A stretch of DNA of 7,545 bases from JALTID01 sp027004335 [NCBI: bacterium] (GTDB lineage: Bacteria > JALSQH01). The stretch lies in assembly GCA_027004335.1 (NCBI GenBank), contig JALTID010000196.1:1-7545 (forward strand), given 5' to 3'. Made by a program: the position numbers and the translations under genes. The notes below the pieces were generated by a model. The model ran no database searches and was not told the DNA's origin. It saw nothing but the letters and a program-made list of their open reading frames with translations. Below are positions 1 through 6,043 of the stretch, in pieces (position 1 is the first letter of the stretch; the number at the start of each line of letters is the position of its first letter).

Positions 1-604
1 CTATTCTTTGAGTTTATGAAGGAACAATTTACCAGATTTATTGAAACATTAAGTGCTGAAGAAAGAGATGCCTACTGTGAGAAGAGAAGAGTCAAGAAGA
101 ATTATTTTTTATAAGAAAAAGTTTGAAACAATGTTCGGTAAAATAGAGGATGTGAAAGTGATGAGAAGGCACCATTAGGAGGAGGAGGAGATGGATTGCA
201 ACGGTTAAGAGAAGCAGTATTTGAGGTTTATCCGGAGGCGGATTTTCAACTCTGCACATTACATAAAGTTAAAAGCTCCCTTGCCAAGGTGAAAAAGAGG
301 GATGAGGAAGCAGTACATTTACACAACCAATCCTCTGGAGAGGTTTAGTAAGGAAATCAAGAGAAGAAGTAAAGTAATAGAGGTTTTTAAAGAAAGAAAG
401 GCACTTGAGAAGATGGTCTTTTTAGTGATTCTTGAGATGAATGAAAGTTATAATCGTCGCAAATTAAAGTACTGGGATAGAATAATTGAAGCGTTAATGA
501 AAAAGAGAGAAAAAAATACTCCAAATTACAAGAGGTTAGAAATCTTACACAAAATTAACTTGCACTATGGGCGAAAAGTTGTAATTCTGTTGAGAAAAGG
601 GTAA
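1..604 (+). pseudogene. decayed IS256-family (mutator-type) transposase, left-truncated by the window edge
   Basis: Four collinear blocks together resemble one IS256-family transposase. Block 1 (1-114, frame 1) is N-terminal sequence ending at a TAA just after a run of six T (105-110). Block 2 (110-178, frame 2) continues with a FGKIEDVKV segment typical of the region before the catalytic core and ends at TAG. Block 3 (181 to about 300, frame 1) has DGLQRLREAV, containing what should be the second catalytic Asp (codon 190-192), and the family C-x-x-H signature as CTLH (codons 253-264). Block 4 (302-604, frame 2, 100 codons) has TTNPLERF with the presumed catalytic Glu (codon 338-340) and the basic C-terminal region. 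About 200 codons remain of a usual ~400. The part with the first catalytic Asp, expected between blocks 2 and 3, is missing, as is the stretch between blocks 3 and 4. The element cannot be active. No terminal inverted repeat was recognised. The family call rests on remembered motifs, not a search. Confidence 0.85.
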
Positions 605-607
605 AAT
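579..607 (+). promoter_or_regulatory. putative sigma-70-type promoter of the nucleotide-sugar operon
   Basis: TTGTAA (579-584; 4 of 6 to TTGACA), a 17-base spacer and TAAAAT (602-607; 5 of 6 to TATAAT). The -10 box overlaps the TAA stop (602-604) of the transposase remnant. A start near 614 would leave a leader of about 20 bases with AAGGAG at 623-628, six bases before the ugd ATG. It is the best promoter candidate I found in the short space before the operon. An additional promoter beyond the left edge cannot be excluded. Confidence 0.5.
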
Positions 608-634
608 TAAACTCAAAAAATTAAGGAGTAATTT

Positions 635-1957
635 ATGAAAATAGCGGTAATTGGAACAGGATATGTTGGACTTGTAGTTGGTACATGCCTAGCTGATAGT
701 GGAAATGAGGTGGTATGTGTTGACAAAATTGAAGAAAAAATTGAAATGCTGAAGAATGGGGAGGTTCCTATTTATGAACCTGGCCTGGGTGACCTAATAA
801 AAAAGAATATGAATGAAGAGAGACTTACCTTTTCAACAGATATTGCAGATGCTGTAAAAAAATCTGAAGTTATTTTCATTGCAGTAGGCACACCCCAATT
901 AGACGATGGTAAGGCAAATCTTCAATACATCTTTGAAGCTGCTGAAGAGATTGGTAAAAATATAAATGACTATAAACTGATTGTGACAAAATCCACAGTA
1001 CCTGTTGGAACTCAAAAGAAAATTAAAGAAATTATTTCCAAATTAACCGATGAGCCTTTTGATGTTGCTTCAAATCCTGAGTTCCTCAAAGAAGGAGCAG
1101 CAGTAGAAGATTTCATGAAACCAGATAGGATCATAATTGGAGTTGATTCAGAGAAAGCTGAAAAGATACTAAAACAGTTGTATGCTCCCTTTGTCAGAAC
1201 AGAACATCCAATTCTTGTAATGGACCCTGAAAGCGCAGAGATGAGCAAATACGCCTCAAACGCAATGCTTGCCACAAAAATATCTTTTATAAATGAAATT
1301 GCCAATCTCTGCGAAAGAGTCGGAGCTGATGTAGAGATGATCAGAAAAGGAATGGGGTTTGATAAGAGAATCGGTTTTCAGTTTCTTTTCCCTGGTATCG
1401 GATTTGGAGGCTCCTGTTTCCCCAAAGATATTAAAGCAGTAGTTAACATGGGAGATGAAAGAGGATACAGGATGGAACTTATTAAGGCAGTGGACGAGGT
1501 AAACATCAGACAGAAAAGGGTACTGGTAGAGAAAGCAATTAAATTTTTCAAGAACATCAACCGAAAAAATTTCGCCATATGGGGACTTGCATTTAAACCT
1601 CGAACTGATGATATGAGGGAGGCTCCTGCAATAACAATAATAAATATGCTACTGGAAAAAGGGGCTCAGGTTACTGCTTATGATCCAGAAGCAATGAATA
1701 ATGCCAAAAAAATATGGGGAGATAAGATCCACTATTGCAAAAATCAGTATGAGGCACTGAAGGATAAAGACGCTTTGTTTATAATAACAGAATGGAATGA
1801 TTTCAGAAACCCTGATTTCGATAAGATGAGAGAATTGCTCAAACATCCAGTAATATTTGATGGGAGAAATCTATATAGCCCCGAAGTAATGAAAGAAAAA
1901 GGCTTTTCTTATTTTGCAATAGGGAGACCACCAGTTTTACAAGGAGAAAAAACATGA
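635..1957 (+). CDS. ugd: UDP-glucose 6-dehydrogenase
   Basis: This cytosolic enzyme oxidises UDP-glucose to UDP-glucuronate with two NAD+, the entry step to UDP-glucuronate-derived sugars. The 440 residues match the family's usual length. The N-terminal Rossmann domain opens with GTGYVG (7-12) and an Asp at the end of beta-2 (D30). The catalytic region has NPEFLKEG (147-154), with the expected Glu residues at 149 and 153. The central helix contains SKYASNA (204-210), with the conserved K205 and N209. [10 protein letters not shown] (256-265) carries the catalytic Cys261 and D265. The C-terminal UDP-binding domain has [11 protein letters not shown] (316-326). AAGGAG at 623-628, six bases upstream, supports the ATG. 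It is the first gene of the operon, and its stop overlaps the next start as ATGA. All key residues are present, so it should be functional. The family also includes UDP-ManNAc dehydrogenases, but the motifs and neighbours favour UDP-glucose. Confidence 0.95.
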   Translation: MKIAVIGTGYVGLVVGTCLADSGNEVVCVDKIEEKIEMLKNGEVPIYEPGLGDLIKKNMNEERLTFSTDIADAVKKSEVIFIAVGTPQLDDGKANLQYIFEAAEEIGKNINDYKLIVTKSTVPVGTQKKIKEIISKLTDEPFDVASNPEFLKEGAAVEDFMKPDRIIIGVDSEKAEKILKQLYAPFVRTEHPILVMDPESAEMSKYASNAMLATKISFINEIANLCERVGADVEMIRKGMGFDKRIGFQFLFPGIGFGGSCFPKDIKAVVNMGDERGYRMELIKAVDEVNIRQKRVLVEKAIKFFKNINRKNFAIWGLAFKPRTDDMREAPAITIINMLLEKGAQVTAYDPEAMNNAKKIWGDKIHYCKNQYEALKDKDALFIITEWNDFRNPDFDKMRELLKHPVIFDGRNLYSPEVMKEKGFSYFAIGRPPVLQGEKT

Positions 1958-2895
1958 GTAAAGTTATTGTAATCACAGGTGGAGCAGGTTTTATAGGATC
2001 ACATCTGGTAGACTATTTCGTTAATAACGGAGACATGGTGTATGCGTTAGATAGCCTTATAACAGGAAATCTTAAAAACATAGAGCACCTTTTTGGAAAA
2101 AAGAACTTCGTTTTTTTTCATATGGATGTCACAAACTATATTCATATTCCAGGTAAAGTAGATTATGTTCTCCATTTTGCGTCTCCAGCAAGCCCTGTGG
2201 ATTATCTTGAATATCCAATTCAAACATTAAAAGTTGGAGCAATAGGGACACATAAGACAGTTGGATTAGCAAAAGAAAAAGGAGCAAGATTCCTCCTTGC
2301 ATCTACCTCAGAAGTATACGGAGATCCACTTGTAAATCCTCAACCAGAAACATATTGGGGTAATGTTAACCCTATTGGTCCCAGAGGAGTTTATGATGAA
2401 TCCAAAAGATTCGCTGAAGCTCTAACTATGGCGTACCACAGGTATCATGGTGTAGATACAAGAATAATCCGAATCTTTAACACATACGGTCCCAGAATGA
2501 GAAGTAATGATGGAAGGGTTGTACCCAACTTTATTACTCAGGCATTAAAAGGAGAGCCACTTACCATATTTGGTGATGGCTCTCAGACGAGGAGCTTCTG
2601 CTATATTGATGATCTTGTATCTGGAATAGTAAAAGTCCTTGATGCCGACTATCATCTTCCCATAAACTTAGGAAATCCTGAAGAATATTCCATCTTTGAA
2701 TTTGCAAAAATCATAAAAGAACTTACGGGAAGCAGGAGCGAAATTGTGTATAAACCTCTCCCCCAGGATGACCCAAAAGTCCGAAGACCTGACATCACCC
2801 TAGCAAAAAAACTCCTCGGGTGGGAACCCGGAGTTAAGGTGAAAGAAGGACTGATAAAAACAATAGAATACTTTAGAAAGGAGTTTAATCTATGA
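1954..2895 (+). CDS. uxs: UDP-glucuronate decarboxylase (UDP-xylose synthase), extended SDR
   Basis: It decarboxylates UDP-glucuronate to UDP-xylose through a 4-keto intermediate using tightly bound NAD+. The 313 residues give a single-domain extended SDR. GGAGFIG (9-15) binds [14 protein letters not shown] (74-84) and STSEVYGDP (117-125) are hallmarks of this decarboxylase family rather than of general epimerases, with E120 in the expected catalytic position. VYDESK (146-151) supplies the Tyr147/Lys151 catalytic pair, and NTYGPRM (176-182) follows. GDGSQTRSF (207-215) and DDPKVRRPD (272-280) form the sugar-nucleotide pocket with conserved arginines. AAGGAG at 1941-1946 lies seven bases before the ATG, which overlaps the ugd stop by four bases and implies translational coupling. 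Its substrate is the product of the gene before it, which strongly supports the assignment. No N-terminal membrane segment is present, unlike many eukaryotic homologues, so it is cytosolic. Confidence 0.93.
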   Translation: MSKVIVITGGAGFIGSHLVDYFVNNGDMVYALDSLITGNLKNIEHLFGKKNFVFFHMDVTNYIHIPGKVDYVLHFASPASPVDYLEYPIQTLKVGAIGTHKTVGLAKEKGARFLLASTSEVYGDPLVNPQPETYWGNVNPIGPRGVYDESKRFAEALTMAYHRYHGVDTRIIRIFNTYGPRMRSNDGRVVPNFITQALKGEPLTIFGDGSQTRSFCYIDDLVSGIVKVLDADYHLPINLGNPEEYSIFEFAKIIKELTGSRSEIVYKPLPQDDPKVRRPDITLAKKLLGWEPGVKVKEGLIKTIEYFRKEFNL

Positions 2896-3812
2896 AAATT
2901 TTACTAACTGGTGGTGCTGGTTTCATCGGTTCTCACATAGCAGAAGCCTATATTGCTGAAGGGCATGAGGTGATGATAATAGATGATCTTTCTCATGGGA
3001 AGAAAGAAAATATACCTCCAGAAGCAGAATTCGTACAAATAGATATAAGAAGCAAAAAAATAGAAAAAATAATAAAAGATTTTAAACCTCAGGTACTAAA
3101 CCACCACGCTGCTCAGATAAATCTAAGATACTCAATAGAACATCCTGTGGAAGACGCAGAAATAAACATCCTTGGTATGCTCAATCTAGTTGAAGCCTTT
3201 AGAAAAGTAGGTGGTAAAAAAGTTATCTTTGCCTCTTCCGGTGGTGCGATCTATGGGGAAACTGACCAAATTCCCTCTCCAGAAACATTATTCCCTTCCC
3301 CTCTTAGTCCCTATGGTACGGCGAAACTGACCGGAGAAAATTACCTCAGAAACTTCTATCTTACCTATGACCTCCCCTATATTGCCCTAAGGTATTCCAA
3401 TGTATATGGTCCCAGACAATACCCTCTCGGAGATGCGGGAGTTATCGCCATATTTATCTTAAAGATTCTGGAGGGCGAGACACCGGTTATCTACGGAGAC
3501 GGAACCCAAACCCGTGATTTTATCTATGTTAAGGATGTTGCAGAAGCCAATCTAAGAGCAACAGATTCTGACTTTTGTGGTGAGATAAACATCGGAACAG
3601 GTAAAGAAACATCTGTAAACAGGTTATTCGAGATAATAAGCTCAATTCTAAATTACCATGGTAATCCAGTACATGGAGAAGCAGTTTCCGGTGAAGTAAG
3701 CAGAAGTGCCCTTGATAATTCTCTTGCCAGAAAGATTCTTAACTGGGAACCCAAGACAAATCTCAGGGAGGGAATTGGGGAAACCGTTCAATACTTCCTG
3801 CATCAGAGATGA
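2892..3812 (+). CDS. NAD-dependent nucleotide-sugar epimerase (GalE-like; probable UDP-sugar 4-epimerase)
   Basis: A 306-residue extended SDR. It has GGAGFIG (7-13) for NAD, DD at 31-32 ending beta-2, NHHAAQ (70-75), SSGGAIYGE (115-123) with the catalytic Ser/Thr region, and the Tyr141/Lys145 pair in [16 protein letters not shown] (167-176) and [10 protein letters not shown] (201-210) form the nucleotide-sugar site. This motif set is that of the UDP-glucose 4-epimerase-like group, which interconverts C4 epimers of UDP-hexoses and, in some members, UDP-glucuronate or UDP-xylose. Substrate cannot be read from sequence. After ugd and uxs, UDP-xylose to UDP-arabinose or UDP-glucuronate to UDP-galacturonate are as plausible as UDP-glucose to UDP-galactose. 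AAAGGAG (2877-2883) is eight bases before the ATG, which overlaps the previous stop as ATGA. A dTDP-glucose 4,6-dehydratase is less likely, because the usual T-D-E active-site triad is absent (SSGGAIYGE instead). Confidence 0.85.
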   Translation: MKILLTGGAGFIGSHIAEAYIAEGHEVMIIDDLSHGKKENIPPEAEFVQIDIRSKKIEKIIKDFKPQVLNHHAAQINLRYSIEHPVEDAEINILGMLNLVEAFRKVGGKKVIFASSGGAIYGETDQIPSPETLFPSPLSPYGTAKLTGENYLRNFYLTYDLPYIALRYSNVYGPRQYPLGDAGVIAIFILKILEGETPVIYGDGTQTRDFIYVKDVAEANLRATDSDFCGEINIGTGKETSVNRLFEIISSILNYHGNPVHGEAVSGEVSRSALDNSLARKILNWEPKTNLREGIGETVQYFLHQR

Positions 3813-4711
3813 AAGAATTTCTTATTATAGATATTGGTGGTACAAATCTTAAAATTTTTACTGCAAGAACAGATGGAGAAAAGATAAAAACAAAAAAGTC
3901 TGTTTTTTCTTCCAGAGAAATTAGCACACCAGACAGACTTACCTCATTTTTTAAAAAGCATATCTACCAAGATATTGCTGCAATTGTTGTGGGCTTACCG
4001 GGGGAATTTGATTACAAAAAAGGAAAGATAATAGTCTCCCCAAATCTTCCTCGTCTTAATGGCTTTAAGCTTATTGACTCAATAAAAAAATTCTTTAATG
4101 GCCCGATTTTTGTGGAAAATGATGTTAATCTTATGGGGGAGGGAGAGATTGAAAAAGGATATGGTAAAAAATTTAGCAACTTTATATTAGTGGCGGTGGG
4201 AACAGGACTTGGTGGTGCAATAATTATAAATGGCGAGGTAGTTAAAGGTGCAAAGGGAAATGCAGGTGAAATAGGGCATATTCTCATTCAACCTGATGGA
4301 GAACTATGCGGATGCGGTAGAAGAGGGTGTCTTGAAGCGTATGCATCGGGGAGTGGGGTATCAAAAACCTATAATCGCTTGACAGGAAAAGAAAAAATCT
4401 CTGCAGAAGCTATAGCTGAAAGAGCAAGAAACGGGGAAAAGGCTGCTATAGAGGCTTTTGAAACACTCGGGAAATACCTTGGATGGGGAACGGCAAATCT
4501 GGTTAATACTCTTGAACCTCAAGCTGTAATTTTTACAGGGGGACTGATTCATGCATGGGATCTCTTTTATATGAAGCTAAAATCTGCATTTAAAGAGAGA
4601 GCATTCACCACTCAGGGCCGAAAAACTCCTTTTCATAAATCAAGACTAAAAAAACCCCAATTCTGGGGAGGGATTCATCTCTTAAAAAAGGAGGGGATAA
4701 TCCCCTCCTGA
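3809..4711 (+). CDS. ROK-family sugar kinase (probable glucokinase)
   Basis: Probable ATP-dependent kinase of glucose or a related hexose; ROK proteins also include N-acetylmannosamine and fructose kinases and repressors. The 300 residues contain no N-terminal helix-turn-helix, so it is an enzyme-type rather than a NagC/XylR-type member. DIGGTN (8-13) is the phosphate-binding loop. VENDVN (102-107) has the catalytic base D105, and GTGLGG (131-136) is the second phosphate loop. GEIGH (153-157) followed by CGCGRRGC (167-174) gives the ROK zinc site (H157, C167, C169, C174), followed by E176 of the sugar-binding set. The ATG overlaps the epimerase stop (ATGA) and has no good Shine-Dalgarno, so it probably depends on coupling. 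The last seven codons coincide with a terminator hairpin used by the convergent gene. In this operon it may supply hexose phosphate for the UDP-sugar pool (inference). Confidence 0.88.
   Translation: MKEFLIIDIGGTNLKIFTARTDGEKIKTKKSVFSSREISTPDRLTSFFKKHIYQDIAAIVVGLPGEFDYKKGKIIVSPNLPRLNGFKLIDSIKKFFNGPIFVENDVNLMGEGEIEKGYGKKFSNFILVAVGTGLGGAIIINGEVVKGAKGNAGEIGHILIQPDGELCGCGRRGCLEAYASGSGVSKTYNRLTGKEKISAEAIAERARNGEKAAIEAFETLGKYLGWGTANLVNTLEPQAVIFTGGLIHAWDLFYMKLKSAFKERAFTTQGRKTPFHKSRLKKPQFWGGIHLLKKEGIIPS
4684..4709 (-). terminator. intrinsic terminator of the minus-strand SDR gene, embedded in the ROK kinase coding sequence
   Basis: A perfect 9-bp stem (4689-4697 with 4701-4709) closes a 3-base loop and is GC-rich (AGGAGGGGA against TCCCCTCCT). 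Read on the minus strand it begins seven bases past the SDR stop and runs into six T (4689-4684), a textbook rho-independent terminator. On the plus strand the hairpin is followed only by a loosely T-rich stretch without a run, so termination of the ROK operon here would be weaker. The hairpin occupies the ROK codons for residues 294-300 and touches its stop. Confidence 0.85.
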
Positions 4712-4715
4712 CAAA

Positions 4716-5570
4716 TCATTTCTTTGTTATTTCTTCAAACTTCTCTTTAATCTCCTGTGGAGTCCACTTACCTTCTTGAAGTACATTCTTGTAAACACCC
4801 GGGGTTTGAGCCATATAGAATTCATACAGTTTTCCACCCTCAACAGCGAATATTCTTCCTGTAACTTCTGCAGCAAGATCAGAAGCTAAAAACACCACCA
4901 TCGGCGAAATATTTTCCGGAGAATACTCTTCCTTGTTTAATGCCTGAAACAGGGGAAGGTCCTCAGTCATTCTTGTATATGCTATGGGGGCAATAGCATT
5001 AACTGTTACACCGTAGCGCTGGAGTTCAAGAGAAGCGGTCCTTGTAAATCCATATATTCCTGCTTTGGCTGAAGAATAATTCGTCTGACCAAAATTCCCC
5101 AGCAACCCTGCAACAGAAGTTGTATTGATAATTCTACCTCCCTGTTTCTGAACCTTGAGAATTCTCGCCACTGCTCTGCTACACAGCCATGTACCCTTGA
5201 GGTGAACTTTAATTACATCATCAAATTCCTTTTCAGACATTTTCAGAAGAGTTTTGTCTCTGAGAATCCCCGCGTTATTAACAAGAATATCAATTCTGCC
5301 AAAAACATTCAGGGCGGTCCACACCAGGTTGTCAACTCCCTCTATTGTGGAAATATCATCATAACTCGGGGCTGCTTCACCACCAGCATTCTTGATCTCC
5401 TCCACCACCTTATCGGCAAACATGGTGCTTGCCCCCTCACCGGTCCTGTCACTCCCAAGGTCATTCACTACAATCTTTGCACCTTCTGCTGCAAGAGCCA
5501 ACGAATGAGATCTTCCTATCCCGTTACCACCCCCTGTTACAATGGCAACTTTTCCATCAAGTAATCCCAT
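4716..5570 (-). CDS. short-chain dehydrogenase, (3R)-hydroxyacyl-CoA dehydrogenase-like (multifunctional-enzyme type 2 group)
   Basis: A classical-fold SDR of 284 residues. It has TGGGNGIG (12-19) for the cofactor, VVNDLG (34-39) with Asp37 after beta-2 (suggesting NAD rather than NADP), NNAGILRD (98-105), and catalytic S152, Y165 and K169. The N-terminal sequence, the NDLG and NNAGILRD motifs, GNFGQTNYS (158-166) and a ~40-residue C-terminal tail containing WTPQEI (269-274) resemble the dehydrogenase unit of peroxisomal multifunctional enzyme 2. Such proteins oxidise (3R)-hydroxyacyl-CoA. The usual helix-4 Asn is His (H123 in KVHLKG), as I recall for that subgroup. Other possibilities are a 3-oxoacyl reductase or an unrelated alcohol dehydrogenase. 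AAGGAGG (5583-5577) lies six bases before the ATG. It is monocistronic, with its own promoter and terminator, and converges on the sugar operon with only four bases between stops. No hydratase or acyl-CoA partner gene is visible. Confidence 0.85.
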   Translation of the reverse strand: MGLLDGKVAIVTGGGNGIGRSHSLALAAEGAKIVVNDLGSDRTGEGASTMFADKVVEEIKNAGGEAAPSYDDISTIEGVDNLVWTALNVFGRIDILVNNAGILRDKTLLKMSEKEFDDVIKVHLKGTWLCSRAVARILKVQKQGGRIINTTSVAGLLGNFGQTNYSSAKAGIYGFTRTASLELQRYGVTVNAIAPIAYTRMTEDLPLFQALNKEEYSPENISPMVVFLASDLAAEVTGRIFAVEGGKLYEFYMAQTPGVYKNVLQEGKWTPQEIKEKFEEITKK

Positions 5571-5599
5571 AAAATACCTCCTTTAATGGTTTCTGAAAA

Positions 5600-5628
5600 A
5601 AGATAGCAATTTTTGACGGAGATGTCAA
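5600..5628 (-). promoter_or_regulatory. sigma-70-type promoter of the SDR gene
   Basis: On the minus strand, a perfect -35 TTGACA (5628-5623), a 17-base spacer and a -10 TATCTT (5605-5600, 4 of 6). Transcription would start near 5593, giving a leader of about 22 bases that carries the AAGGAGG ribosome site. Spacing and position agree with the CDS start at 5570. Confidence 0.75.
5613..5628. promoter_or_regulatory. inverted repeat over the SDR -35 box, possible operator
   Basis: TTGAC and GTCAA arms of five bases are separated by six bases (GGAGAT). The right arm is part of the -35 hexamer and the left arm lies in the promoter spacer. The placement suits a repressor dimer, but five-base arms can arise by chance. 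No regulator gene is adjacent. Confidence 0.3.
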
Positions 5629-6043
5629 TATTTATTACCAATTTTCTCATATATGGGCACATACATACTGACCTCTTTTATATTTTAAATAGAGTAAAAA
5701 AATTAAGGGCTTGGATATGTGAGGTTAGAAAAGTACATAGAAATACAGATCTGGAAAATAAAATATGTGCTAAGAAGATATGCAAGTAATTACAGGAAGA
5801 AAAAAATTCAGGAATGGAGTAACACTATTCGGTACAGGAGAAATGGGAAAATTCCTTTCTCCAAACTTAAGAATTATAATAGCTTAATAAATCCCAATAT
5901 AGCTAATTCCCCCGTGTTTCTTATGGGAGATATGTTCAATATTTCACAAACTGCCTTCTTAAATTTAATAAATTTTTTAAATAATTTTATTTATTCTTCT
6001 TTAAAGTTTTTAAGAGAGGGAGCAGTATGTTAGGTCCTAGTGC
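5629..6043. other. AT-rich spacer between two minus-strand transcription units
   Basis: About 415 bases, strongly AT-rich, especially 5960-6010. That part contains overlapping AT-only inverted repeats, for example AATAAAT at 5967-5973 with ATTTATT at 5989-5995. No tRNA, ribosomal RNA, insertion-sequence end or CRISPR repeat was recognised. No clear intrinsic terminator follows the lamin-tail gene on the minus strand. The only long open frame is the doubtful 5719-6033 ORF. Confidence 0.5.
5719..6033 (+). CDS. doubtful small hypothetical protein
   Basis: This is a 104-codon frame opening at GTG with a modest AAGGG (5705-5709) nine bases upstream and a weak promoter-like pair (CTGACC 5668-5673, TAGAGT 5690-5695, 16-base spacer). 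The product would have a Lys/Arg/Tyr-rich first half and an Asn/Leu/Phe-rich second half, with no signal peptide and no recognised motif. The middle stretch NSPVFLMGD (residues 63-71) faintly recalls the start of a sulfotransferase fold, but the glycine/serine phosphate loop that should follow is absent. The region is AT-rich and the composition could simply reflect that. It could be a real small gene, a decayed fragment or noncoding sequence; I favour one of the last two. Confidence 0.2.
   Translation: MRLEKYIEIQIWKIKYVLRRYASNYRKKKIQEWSNTIRYRRNGKIPFSKLKNYNSLINPNIANSPVFLMGDMFNISQTAFLNLINFLNNFIYSSLKFLREGAVC

Noticed and set aside
1012-1846. Three minus-strand frames inside ugd
   Set aside because: Antisense shadows of a gene with complete catalytic motifs; no ribosome sites or domains.
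4012-4552. Two minus-strand frames inside the ROK kinase gene
   Set aside because: Antisense shadows of a complete kinase gene.
5202-5564. 120-codon plus-strand frame
   Set aside because: Lies wholly antisense to the SDR gene, which has intact motifs, promoter and terminator; no ribosome site or recognisable domain, so it is a shadow frame.
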